Shown: positions 26,991 to 36,428 of the stretch, one piece after another
Position numbering within the stretch: the first letter of the stretch is position 1
Layout of the letters: the number at the start of each line of letters is the position of its first letter
Source of the DNA: Curtobacterium flaccumfaciens
GTDB taxonomy: Bacteria; Actinomycetota; Actinomycetes; Actinomycetales; Microbacteriaceae
DNA: 64,000 nt
Assembly (NCBI GenBank): GCA_029689965.1
Contig: CP121450.1
Coordinates: 1,798,001 to 1,862,000, forward strand
Direction: 5' to 3'
Program-made: the position numbers and the translations under genes
Notes under the pieces: model-generated
What the model was told of the DNA's origin: nothing
The model's input: the letters and a program-made list of their open reading frames with translations, nothing else
Databases searched by the model: none

Positions 26991-28278
26991 GTGCACGAAC
27001 GCGACGAAACCGACGCCGTCCGGTTGACTGGTCTCGTGTGGCCCAACCATGAGCGCGTCATCCCGCAGGCCTTCGCCGGCTCCGGGACGTCCGTCGTGGC
27101 CGCACGCGCCCACTCGGTCGAACCCTCCGGCAACGGGTACCTGTACGGGTACGAGGTCGACACGGTGGACCGCAACGGTCAGCGCGCCACGGTCCTGACG
27201 TACGTCGACACCGGCGGTGCGCACGACCAGAACAGCGCCATCGTCACCGACCCCGCCACCGGTGAGCCGGTCTCGGTGTGGGCCTACCCGAACGACCCCG
27301 GTCTGCCGGTGCTCCCGCAGGTGACGTACCGTGACGCCGTCGCCGAGCTCCTCACGACCCTCGGGATGCCCGTCACCGACCCGACCCTCACGGTCGCCGC
27401 GTACCGGCCGGGCAAACGCGCCGTCGTCCGGGTCGACGCGGCCGAGGGCACCGTGTTCCTCAAGGTCGTGCGTCCGCACCGGGTCGCCCCGATCGAGCAG
27501 TCGCACGAGCAGTTCGTCGCGGCCGGACTGCCGGTGCCGCGGGTCTCTCGAGCCGCGGGGACGGCCTCCTGGTCCTCGAACGCATCCGGGGCGTGCCGGC
27601 GGGCAGCCGCATCCTCGAGATCGCCGACGACCCGCGCTTCGTCGCGTCGCTCGCGGCGCTCACCGGGCGGATCGCGACGGTGCCGATGACCCAGCAGGCC
27701 CGAGCCGACGCCATGGACCATGCCGACTGGCACCGCCGGACCCTGGTCGCCGCGCTGCCGCAGGCCGCCGAGCAGATCGACCGGCTCTACGACGCGATCG
27801 GCCGTCGGTCGATCGGCTGGGCGACCGCCACGAAGCAGGTCGTGCACGGCGACCTGCACCTCGAGCAGGTCTTCGTCGACGAGGACGAGCCGTGGCGCAT
27901 CTCCGGCCTGCTCGACATCGACACCGCCGGGTGGGGTTCCCGGTCCGGGACATCGGTGCCGTGGTCGCGCACCTCGTCGTCACGGGGCTGTGGCACCGTT
28001 CCCGCGGGGACGCGGAACGCGGTGCGGCGGCGGAACGTCTGGCGGATGCGGTCGCTCGCGACTGGGTCATGCGCAACCCCGACCAGGCCGACCGGATCGG
28101 TCCGGCGATCGGGGCGCAGCTCCTCGCGCACGCGGGCGGCCAGGCGACGACGGGCTCGGCGAACGGCATCAACACGGCGGAGCAGCTGCTCGCAGCGACC
28201 CGCGCGGCACTGGCCGAGGCGACGCCGGCCGTCCCCTCCGACGGGCTGGTGCGTCCGCGGTCCGCGCCGCAGGTCTGA
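26991..28278 (+). CDS. Aminoglycoside phosphotransferase (APH)-fold kinase, two apparent frameshifts
   Basis: About 429 residues. The N-lobe includes AAYRPGKRAVVRVDAAEGTVFLKVV with the likely ATP-binding Lys. The C-lobe carries the catalytic-loop motif VVHGDLHLEQVFVDED (Brenner motif) and the metal-binding LLDIDTAGWG (DFG equivalent), followed by DIGAVVAHLV. Frame breaks are near 27545 and 27940. The family phosphorylates small molecules such as aminoglycosides, choline or maltose; nothing here identifies the substrate. It is divergent from the FUSC gene and followed by the family B array. Confidence 0.8.
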
Positions 28279-28292
28279 GTCGGCCGCGCCGA

Positions 28293-28571
28293 CCCGAGTC
28301 TCGGCCCGACGCACCCGAGTCTCGGCCCGACGCACCCGAGTCTCGGCCTCGGCGACAGTTCTCGGGCAGGTGAGCGCGAGGCTTGTCGCTGCACGCGAGT
28401 CTCGGCCCGACGCACCCGAGTCTCGGCCTGGGCGACAGTTCTCGCCCAGGCGAGCGCGAGGCTTGTCGCTGCACGCGAGTCTCGGCCCGACGCACCCGAG
28501 TCTCGGCCTCGGCGACAGTTCTCGGGCGGGTGAGCGCGAGGCTTGTCGCTGTACGCGAGTCTCGGCGCGCG
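28293..28571. repeat. Family B array: three 80-bp tandem units
   Basis: The block GGCGACAGTT starts at 28351, 28431 and 28511, an exact 80-bp period. Each unit reads CGAGTCTCGGCCT, then GGCGACAGTTCTC, GAGCGCGAGGCTTGTCGCTG, then a 21-bp spacer CGAGTCTCGGCCCGACGCACC; two further copies of the spacer unit stand at the front. GCGACA and TGTCGC inside each unit are inverted, and CGAGTCTCG is itself nearly palindromic. A single copy in opposite orientation lies at 55084-55153. Confidence 0.95.
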
Positions 28572-28611
28572 CCGACTCCGGGGAAGGGGACGGGCGCGGC
28601 GAGCGGGCGGC

Positions 28612-28656
28612 GGACGGGAGGCGCGTGGCGGGACCGCACCGTGCCTCCAGGCCGTC
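28612..28656. repeat. Family A palindrome, imperfect copy
   Basis: Left arm GGACGGGAGGCGCG (28612-28625) and right arm GTGCCTCCAGGCCGTC (28641-28656) are imperfect inverted arms around GGCGGGACCGCACC. It follows the family B array between the phosphotransferase and helicase genes. Confidence 0.8.
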
Positions 28657-28660
28657 ACCC

Positions 28661-29064
28661 GGTCCGTTCGCGGCGGGCGCGACTCGCGCGGGCGGCGCCG
28701 AGTCGCCTCCGTCGGTGGTCGGGGAGTAAACTGGCTGAGCACGCACCGCGTTCCCGCGTGCCGCGTCGATTCCGGACGCAGCAGTCGGTCGCTTGACCGA
28801 CGTGGGAACCGGGTCCGTGATCGCCCCGAGGGGGCGTCGCGTGCGTGTGACGGCGCCGGATCCCGGCGCGGGCCGTCGCATCCGGAACCCACCCGGTGGC
28901 CGCGATGGGAACGGCCCGCGGACTCCACCGGACGTCCCGAGGCGGGGACCGGCGAAGCGGCGGGCCACGGTGGCCCCCGGACACCGGAGCCGTGCAGGCA
29001 TCGGTTCAGGACTTCCGCCCGACGGGCGGCTCGCCCGGCACGAACGGGCGGAACAGGAGGAGCG
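28661..29064 (+). promoter_or_regulatory. Candidate promoter and long structured leader of the helicase gene
   Basis: I see no credible gene in this stretch. TAAACT at 28727-28732 is a likely -10, giving a leader of about 325 bases. Successive hairpins follow: GCACGC...GCGTGC (near 28740), GCGTC-GATTCCG-GACGC (near 28765), GTCGGTC-GCTT-GACCGAC (near 28788) and CGCCCC-GAG-GGGGCG (near 28823), then GCGCCGG-ATC-CCGGCGC (near 28854). This resembles a regulatory RNA more than spacer DNA. I cannot match it to RNase P RNA, tmRNA, 6S RNA or a riboswitch class I know. Confidence 0.4.
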
Positions 29065-31189
29065 TTGGCTCGATCAGGCACCCGGCGAGCAGCCGGCGGG
29101 ACGCGGACCGCGTCACGCCGCACCCGGCCGCTCGACAACGACGGCGTCATCCCCGTCCTCGCCCGCGCCGTGCGTGAGGTCGAGGCGGCAGCGCAGCGCG
29201 GACCGCTCAAGGCGTCCAACCGGTCGAAGTTCCAGGCCGTCGCCCTGCTCATGCGCGAGGAACGCGCACGGGTCAAGGCGGACAGCGAGCTCACCGACGC
29301 GCAGCGCGCCGAGCAGCTCAAGCGGCTCGACGGGGTCGCGACGATCCTGGCGAAGACCGCCGCGCGGGACACGAGCGTCATCCAGCTCCTCACGGAAGAG
29401 GCGTCGGTCAGCGAGGCGACCCGAACGGTCAAGCGCGACATGATGATCGCCGGTGGCATGGAGCTGCAGCCGGAGGAGCTCGTCATCGCAGCGGAGCCGT
29501 CCCGCTCGTCGAGAGCCCGGTGCGTGCGGTGGTGCCGCAGGCCGTCGTGCAGCGTCAGCTCGCGAACCCGTTCCTCGCGCCCGACTTCGCGCTCGCCGAC
29601 CAGCCCGTCGCGCACCCGCGGCGACTGGCGAACTGGGAGCTGTTCGGTCCGCTCTTCAAGTCGTTCGAGTACGGCGCGGGCGGGGGAGCGGCGACGATGC
29701 CGCTGCCGGAGCCAGCGACCCTGCACTCGAAGTCCGGCACCACGCTCATGAAGCACCAGGCGGAGCTCATCGCGGCCGCCTCGCAGGGACACCGCACGTT
29801 CCTGCTCGCCGACGAGCCGGGCCTCGGCAAGACCGCGCAGTCGCTGCTCGCCGCGGACGCCGCGAACGCGTTCCCGCTGCTCGTCGTCGTGCCGAACGTC
29901 GTCAAGACGAACTGGGCGCGCGAGGCGTCCCGGTGGGTGCCGAACCGCACCTCCACGGTGATCCACGGGGACGGCGACGACCTCGACGGGTTCGCCGACA
30001 TCGTGATCGTGAACTACGAGATCCTCGACCGGCACGCCGGCTGGCTCGGGAACTTCGGGTTCAAGGGCATGGTCGTCGACGAGGCGCACTTCATCAAGAA
30101 CAAGGACTCGCAGCGCTCGAAGTTCGTCCTGCAGCTCGCCGAGAAGATCCGGCAGCGCACGGCGCACCCGCTGCTCATGGCGCTGACCGGCACGCCGCTC
30201 ATCAACTCCGTCGAGGACTTCCGCACCATCTGGGAGTACCTCGGCTGGATCGACGACAAGAAGCCGCGCGCGAAGCTCATGAACGAGCTCGAGGAGATCG
30301 GCCTCACCCCCGCCGACCCGGGCTTCTTCGTCGAGGCACGCAAGGCCGTCATCGACCAGGGCATCGTCCGACGCCGCAAGGTCGACGTCGCGGCCGACAT
30401 CCCCGCACGCCGGATCGCCGACATCCCCGTCGAGCTCGACGACGAGGTCGGTCGCTCCATCCGCGACGCCGAGCGCGAGCTCACCGCGAAGCTCGTCAAG
30501 CGGTACCACCAGGCACTCGACGCCCGCACCGGGCAGGACCCGGTCGTCGGCATCGACCACAAGCTGGTCCGGCAGGTCGCACGGTGGAAGCTCGAGGACC
30601 AGGACGCCTCGTCGACGGGCGAGAACGTGTTCTCGATGGTGCGACGCATCGGCCGTGCCAAGGCCCAGCTCGCCGCCGACTACGCCGCGCAGCTCGCCTC
30701 GAACGTCGGCAAGGTCGTGTTCTTCGCGAAGCACCTCGACGTGATGGACCAGGCCGAGGAGGTGTTCGCACGCCGTGGCCTGCGGACGGCGACGGTCCGG
30801 GCGACCAGACGCCCGCGCAGCGCACGGCCGAGATCGACTCCTTCGTGAACGACCCCGACGTCGCCGTCATCGTCTGCTCGCTCACCGCAGCCGGCGTGGG
30901 TCTCAACCTGCAGGTGGCGTCGAACGTCGTGCTCGCCGAGTTGTCGTGGACGTCGGCCGAGCAGACCCAGGCGATCGACCGCGTGCACCGCATCGGGCAG
31001 GAGGAACCCGTCACCGCGTGGCGCATCATCGCCGCGCAGACGATCGACACCAAGATCGCGGAGCTCATCGACTCGAAGGCGTCCCTCGCCGCCCGGGCGC
31101 TCGACGGTTCGGACGAGGAGATCGTCGACTCGGGCGACATCCAGCTCGACGCGATGGCGGCGCTGCTGACCGAGGCGCTCTCGCGCTAG
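29065..31189 (+). CDS. SNF2-type DEAD/DEAH-box helicase, two apparent frameshifts
   Basis: About 708 residues, superfamily 2. The N-terminal 200 residues are helical and charged. Motif I is ADEPGLGKTAQSLL, motif Ia region VVVPNVVKTNWAREA, motif II VVDEAHFIKN (DEAH), motif III ALTGTPLINS, motif V region VIVCSLTAAGVGLNLQ and motif VI QAIDRVHRIGQEEPV, the arginine finger form of SNF2 proteins. Frame breaks are near 29500 and 30805. I chose TTG 29065 because AGGAGGAG stands directly before it and the protein family starts there (LARSGTRRAAGGTRTASRR); a GTG or ATG may have been lost. Its stop TAG lies inside the 6-bp target duplication of the IS481-type element. It may remodel DNA or nucleoprotein; the substrate is unknown. 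Confidence 0.88.
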
Positions 31190-31190
31190 G

Positions 31191-32296
31191 TGTACTACCC
31201 AGGGACGTTGGTTGATGTGCAAGGACTCGCGGTCGTCGTAACGACGTGAGAAGGACCTCCTGCGGTGGAGTGGAGCTGCTTAGTTCACACACTCTCCGCA
31301 GGAGGTCCTCTTGTCCACGCTAACGCTGCCCTGACCCCGCGTGCACGTCTTCGGATCGCGCGTCTGATCGTCGACGACGGTTGGCCGGTCCGTCACGCGG
31401 CGTTGTTCTTCCACGTGTCGTGGCCGACCGCGAAGCGGTGGGCAGACCGATACACCGCGATGGGCGAAGCCGGCATGCACGACCGGTCCTCCCGACCGCA
31501 TCGCTCCCCGAACCGCACCCCGCAGACCCTCGTGAAGCAAGTCGTCCAGCTGCGGTGGCGGAAGCGGTTGGGCCCGGTCGCGATCGGTGGACGTTTGAGG
31601 ATGCCCGCGTCCACCGTGCACGCCGTGCTGACTCGGTGCCGGGTGAACCGGCTGCACCACATCGATGTCCGGACCGGCGAGCAGGTCCGTCGTTACGAGC
31701 ACGAGTATCCCGGCTCAATGATCCACGTCGACGTGAAGAAGCTCGGCAACATCCCCGACGGTGGCGGCTGGCGGTTCGTCGGCCGCCAGCAGGGCGGTAA
31801 GAATCGTGCGGCGACGCCCGGGACCGGTCGGAGCAAGTATCGCGGCGTTCTCGTCGGGACCGCGTTCGTGCACACCGTCATCGACGACCACTCTCGCGTC
31901 GCTTACGCCGAGATCCACGAAGACGAAAAGGCTGTCACCGCGATCGGTGTCCTCCGCCGCGCTGTGTCCTGGTTCGCTGCCCGCGGGGTCCGCGTCGAGC
32001 GGGTCCTGTCCGACAACGGATCTGCTTACAAGTCCCACGCCTGGCGTGACGCATGTGCGGAACTCGACATCACGCCGAAGAAGACCCGACCCTACCGACC
32101 CAGACCAACGGGAAGATCGAACGGTTCCACCGCACCCTCGCTAACGGGTGGGCGTTCTCACGCCACTACCCGACCGAGTCCGACCGCCGGAACGCCCTTC
32201 CCGGGTGGCTGCATCACTACAATCACCACCGGCCCCACACCGCCATCGGGAACCAGTCACCCATCACACGGTTGACCAACCTCCCTGGGCAGTACA
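31191..32296 (+). mobile_element. IS481-family insertion sequence, with 6-bp target duplication GCTAGG
   Basis: The element is 1106 bp. Its terminal inverted repeats are TGTACTACCCAGGGACGTTG at the left and, read inward, TGTACTGCCCAGGGAGGTTG at the right, 18 of 20 matching. GCTAGG flanks it on both sides (31185-31190 and 32297-32302). IS481-type elements are known to favour NCTAGN targets. Here the left TAG is the stop codon of the helicase and the right TAG is the stop codon of the transposase. Intact termini and a perfect duplication indicate a recent insertion. Confidence 0.95.
31240..31318 (+). promoter_or_regulatory. Hairpin overlapping the transposase ribosome-binding site
   Basis: AGGACCTCCTGCGG (about 31252-31265) and CCGCAGGAGGTCCT (about 31297-31310) are perfect 14-bp inverted arms about 30 bases apart. 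The right arm contains AGGAGG, the Shine-Dalgarno sequence of the transposase TTG at 31311. Long read-through transcripts from the helicase would fold and hide it, a known way for insertion sequences to avoid activation by outside promoters. That function is inferred. Confidence 0.6.
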
Positions 32297-32301
32297 GCTA
32301 G
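31311..32301 (+). CDS. IS481-family transposase, two apparent frameshifts
   Basis: About 330 residues. An N-terminal helix-turn-helix region (LTPRARLRIARLIVDDGWPV, SWPTAKRWADRYTAMG) precedes a DDE integrase core: first Asp in MIHVDVKKLGNIPDGGGWRF, second in RVLSDNGSAYKSHAWRD, Glu in TNGKIERFHRTLANGWAF. The family end is HHYNHHRPHTAIG. I take TTG 31311 with AGGAGG upstream; it requires TCCC where the sequence has TCC, restoring MSHANAALTPRARLR. A second break near 32100 loses a C (RPYRP | QTNGKIERF). The stop codon is in the target duplication, not in the element. If the frameshifts are real the transposase is dead. Confidence 0.93.
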
Positions 32302-32302
32302 G

Positions 32303-32357
32303 CACGCGCGCGCTGCGACCGCGCTGCGCGCGCTGCGACCTTCGGAACCAGGTTCCG
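32303..32357. repeat. CG-rich direct repeats and a family C palindrome
   Basis: CGCGCTGCGACC is repeated at about 32308 and 32328, followed by CGGAACCAGGTTCCG (32343-32357), a 7-bp inverted repeat around one base. The same 15 bases occur twice near 57.8 kb. This lies between the IS and the convergent mycoredoxin gene. Confidence 0.8.
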
Positions 32358-32368
32358 CGAGCCGGGCG

Positions 32369-32641
32369 TCAGATGCGCGACTGGACCTCGGCGAGGGACG
32401 GGTTCGTCGCGGTGCTGCCGTCGGGGAACACCAGCGTCGGCACGGTCTGGTTGCCGCCGTTGACCTCGGCGACGAGCTCGGCGGTGCCGGGCGTCTGCTC
32501 GATGTCGACCTCGCGGTAGGGCACCCCTGCCTTGGACATCTGGTTCTTCAGACGGGCGCAGTAGCCGCACCAGCTGGTGGTGAACATCGTGACGGCGCCG
32601 GCCTCCGGCACGAACGCCTCGCGGGTGATCGTCTCGCTCAT
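32369..32641 (-). CDS. Mycoredoxin / glutaredoxin-like protein
   Basis: Intact, 90 residues, thioredoxin fold. The redox motif is CGYC in VTMFTTSWCGYCARLKN and the conserved cis-Pro is in GNQTVPTLVFPDGST. In actinobacteria such proteins (mycoredoxin-1) reduce mycothiol mixed disulfides. I chose ATG 32641 (MSETITREAFVPEAG). Upstream TACCCT stands six bases before the ATG, which suggests a leaderless transcript. It is divergent from the CYTH-CHAD gene across 60 bases. Confidence 0.9.
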   Translation of the reverse strand: MSETITREAFVPEAGAVTMFTTSWCGYCARLKNQMSKAGVPYREVDIEQTPGTAELVAEVNGGNQTVPTLVFPDGSTATNPSLAEVQSRI

Positions 32642-32701
32642 GGGCACAGGGTAACCCGCCCGGTTCGGGGAGCACGGGGACGCCCTGGTAGACAGGAGCG
32701 C

Positions 32702-34249
32702 GTGAGCGACACGCATCTCGAGATCGAGCGCACCTACGACCTGCCCGAGGGTGGCGACCTCCCGGACCTGATCGGCGTCGGCGGCATCCTCCGCACCGAG
32801 CACCAGGAGCCGTTCGACCTCGACGCGACCTACTGGGACACCGCGCGGTACGACCTCGTGGCCTCCCGGGTCACCGTCCGCCGGCGCACAGGGGTCCGGA
32901 CGCCGGATGGCACATCAAGCGCGCCGCGTCCGACACCGTCCGGCACGAGCAGCACTTCCCCCTCACCGAGGACGCCGACACCGTCCCGGACGAGCTCCTC
33001 GCCGCACTGTTCACCGAGCGCCGCGGTCGGGGGCTCCAGCCGATCGTGCGGATCGCCACCACGCGGACCGTCACCCGCCTCCTCGACGAGGACGGCGACC
33101 AGATCGCCGAGCTCGCCGACGACCAGGTCACCGCACAGCGACTCGACGACGACGCACCCGAGACACCGCGCACCTGGCGCGAGATCGAGGTGGAGACCGT
33201 CGGCGGCCTCGACGAGCAGATCGCGCGCGAGCTCTTCGCGGCGCTCGACGGGCGCTTCGCGGCCGTCGGCGCCGCCCCCGCCGCCGTCTCGTCCAAGCTG
33301 GCACGCGGGCTGGCAGGAGCACCGGCACCGCGCCTCCAGTCCGCCGAGAAGCCGGAGAAGGGCACCGCCGCCCGCGCGCTGACGAAGCGACTCCGGAAAC
33401 TGCGCGGAACGCTCCTCGACCAGGAGGCACGGCTCCGCTCCGGCGGACCGGCCGACCTGCGCGAGACGGCCGCGGTTGCGCTCGGCATCGCCGCTGTCAT
33501 CGGCTCCTACCGGCCGGCGTTCGCCGCGACCGAGGTGGTCGACCGGGCCGCGGAAGCGGCCGACGGTCTCGCGGACGTCACCGCCCGCGCGGCGTTGGCG
33601 GAGTACCTCGTCGACCGTCTGCCCCGCGCGTCCACGCCCGCGCAGGACGCGCTCGTCGACGCGATGACCCGCGAACGCATCCTCGCTGCGACGCGGGAGC
33701 GGCGTGACGTGGCGGTGCGCGACGTCGTCGCGTTCCTGCACGGCGAACCGTTCCTCGAACTGCTCGACGTGCTCGACGACGCGGTCGAACGCCCGGCCCC
33801 GACCGCGTGGGCACTGCGGGCACCGAAGCAGGTCGCGCAGGACGTCTCCGCCGTCGAGAAGCCACGGGTCCGCGAGCTCGTGCGCGGTGCCGTGGGCGAG
33901 GACGACGACTCCTCCGCCGTGGCCGGGCCCTCCGCCGTGCTCGACCGGGAGAACGCCGCGCGCGAGGCGACCGAACGCGCCTGGCGCGCGGCGACCCGAG
34001 CCCGGATGGCGATGGACGTCCTCGGCGACGATGCGTTCCCGCACGCGCTGTGGAAGCGGATCGGGGATGCGGCGGACGTCCTCACCGAGCGTGTGCGGTC
34101 ACTCCACGCGCTCGACGTCCTGCGGGTGCACTCGGGCATCGCCGAGCGCGGCGGGGAGGGCACGTTCGGGTACGGCGTGCTCGCGGGGACCGGTCCGTCT
34201 CGCCGAGGAGTCCTACGACGAGGCGGTGCACGCGCTCAACCGCGTGTGA
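32702..34249 (+). CDS. CYTH-CHAD domain protein, two apparent frameshifts
   Basis: About 516 residues. The N-terminal CYTH (triphosphate tunnel) domain has the motif HLEIERTYDL (ExExR rather than ExExK) and later acidic/basic strand motifs (RVTVRRRTG, WREIEVETVGGLDEQIA). A short linker leads to a helical CHAD domain (ALTKRLRKLRGTLLDQE onward), rich in conserved His/Arg/Lys helices. CYTH domains bind or hydrolyse triphosphates and CHAD domains bind polyphosphate, so a role in inorganic polyphosphate metabolism is likely. The linker (APAPRLQSAEKPEKG) is encoded by a family A right half-arm at 33328-33342. Frame breaks are near 32895 and 34190. TAGACA is 7 bases before the GTG start, again leaderless-like. 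Confidence 0.88.
33328..33342. repeat. Family A right half-arm within the CYTH-CHAD gene
   Basis: CCGCGCCTCCAGTCC, the exact right arm of the intergenic copies at 55.0 and 60.2 kb, is translated as PRLQS in the linker between the two domains. No matching left arm is close by, apart from a weak GGCTGGCAGGAGC. Confidence 0.75.
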
Positions 34250-34258
34250 CCTCGGGGA

Positions 34259-36428
34259 TCAGCCGGCGGCGATCGAGTTCGCGGTCGCCGCGGCCGGGGT
34301 GACGTCGGCGAGGCCGAGGACGTCGAGGAGCCATGCGAGCTCGAACGCCCGCTCCTTCCACGAGTCGTACCGCCCGCTGACGCCGCCGTGCCCGGCTGCC
34401 ATCTCGGTCTTGAGCAGCACGGGCGCCCCGACCTCACGCAGCTTCGCCGTCCACTTCGCGGGCTCGACGTACAGCACGCGGGTGTCGTTGATCGAGGTGA
34501 CCGCGAGGATGCGCGGGTACTGCACGTCGGCGCGGACGTTCTCGTACGGGGTGTACTCGCTCATGTAGCGGTAGACCTCGGCGTCGTGCAGCGGATCGCC
34601 CCACTCGTCCCACTCGATGACGGTCAGCGGCAGGTCGGGTCCAGGATGCTGGTCAGCGCGTCCACGAACGGCACGGCCGCCAGGATGCCGGCGAACCGCT
34701 CGGGCGCGAGGTTCGCGACCGCGCCCATCAGGAGGCCGCCCGCGCTCCCGCCCTCGGCGACCAGTCGGTCCGCAGCGGTGCGCCCGGTGTCGATCAGGTG
34801 CGACGCGACCGCGACGAAGTCGGTGAACGTGTTCTTCTTCGTGAGGGTCTTGCCGTTCTCGTACCAGTGCCGGCCCATCTCGCCCCGCCGCGGACGTGCG
34901 CGACCGCGAACACCACGCCTCGGTCGAGCATGCTCAGGCGCATCACGCTGAAGCCGGGGTCGATGGAGTGCTCGTAGGACCCGTAGCCGTACAGGTGCAA
35001 CCGGGCTGGCCGGTCGGTGTCGACGGCGTCGCGGCGCCACACGAGCGAGATCGGCACGCGCGTGCCGTCCGCCGCGGTCGCCCAGTCCCGCTCCTGCACG
35101 TAGTCGGCGGGGTCGTACCCACCGAGGACCGGCTGCCGCTTCAGGACGGTGACCTCGCCGGTGGCCAGGTCCAGGTCGCTCACCTCGGACGGGGTGACGA
35201 ACGACGTGAACCCGATCCGGAGCGTGGGCTGGTCCCACTCGGGGTTGCCACCGAGTCCGGCGGAGAACAGGGTCTCGTCGAAGGGGACCTCGTGGGCGTC
35301 GCCGTAGCCGTCGCCCTCGATCGGGATGATGGCGACGCGGGGCAGCGCCTCCGAGCGGTACTCGAGCGCGAGGTGTCCGGCGAAGGCGTCGACGGACTCG
35401 ATGCGGCGCTCGGCGTGGTGCGCGACGACGAGGCGGCGGTCGCGTTCGGAGGTCGGGTCGTCCGCGGGGACGTCGACGAGCTCGAAGTTCTCAGCGCCGT
35501 CGTTGTGCAGCACCAGGAACCGGTCGCTGCCGCCGACGATCGCGTGCTCGACCTCGTACTCGACGCCCTCGCGCCGCGGCCACACGACCTGGAACTCGCC
35601 GGTGGGGTCGGCAGCGTCGAGGACGAGCGCCTCTGAGGTGATCTTCGACCCGAGCTCGATGACGATGTACTGCGACGAGCGGGTGACCCCGACTCCCACC
35701 CAGTACCGGTCGTCCGGCTCCTCGAACACGACGACGTCGTCCGCTGCCGGACTGCCGACCGTGTGACGCCAGATCCGGTCGGGTCGCCAGGAGTCGTCGA
35801 CGGTGGGGTAGAACACGAAGCGCCCGGACGGATCGAACGTCGCCCCGGCGCCGGTGTCCGGGATCTCGTCCCCCAGGTCCGCGCCGGTCGTCAGGTCGCG
35901 CACGTGCAGGGTGTACCGCTCGTCGCCGTCGACGTCGACGCCGTACACGAGGCGGGTGCCGTCGTCGCTGATGTCGTAGGTGCCGAGCGAGAAGAAGTCG
36001 TGCCCGTCGGCCAGGGCGTTGCCGTCGAGGACGACCTGCTCTCCGGGGAGCACTGCGACCCCCTCGGCCACGGCCGGCGGCGTCCAGTCGTCCGGGCCGG
36101 CGATCGGCGCGCGGCAGTGCACGCCGTACTGGCTGCCCTCGGCCGTGCGTGTGAAGTACCACCAGTCGCCCATGCGGACCGGGACGGAGAGGTCGGTCTC
36201 CTGCACGCGGCCCTTCACCTCGGCGAAGATCCGGTCGCGCAGACCGCCGAGGTGCGCCGTCGCTGCATCGGTGTACGCGTTCTCGGCCTCGAGGTAGGCC
36301 ACGGTGTCCGGCGACTCCTTGTCGCGCAGCCACTCGTAGTCGTCGACGAAGTCGATGCCGTGGTGGCTCCGTGTCACGGGCCGCTTGGCGGCGGTGGGCG
36401 GGGTGGCCTGGGCGTGCTCGCTGCTCAC
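34259..36428 (-). CDS. S9-family prolyl oligopeptidase / oligopeptidase B, two apparent frameshifts
   Basis: About 723 residues. The N-terminus (HHGIDFVDDYEWLRDKESP) is typical of oligopeptidase B. A seven-bladed propeller follows, with many Asp/Gly-rich turns. The alpha/beta-hydrolase domain carries the catalytic Ser in AEGGSAGGLLMG, and the conserved His in AAGHGGVSGRYDSW. The enzyme cleaves short peptides, often after basic residues. The start GTG 36428 overlaps the stop of the upstream fic gene (GTGA), showing coupling; GTG 36431 is an alternative. Frame breaks are near 34880 and 34638. It shares a convergent end with the CYTH-CHAD gene, 9 bases apart. Confidence 0.9.

Noticed and set aside
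26991..28278. Aminoglycoside resistance gene
   Set aside because: The kinase-fold motifs are general to the APH superfamily and nothing indicates an antibiotic substrate.
28735..29064. RNase P RNA or tmRNA in front of the helicase
   Set aside because: The conserved sequence blocks of these RNAs are not present; only generic hairpins can be seen.
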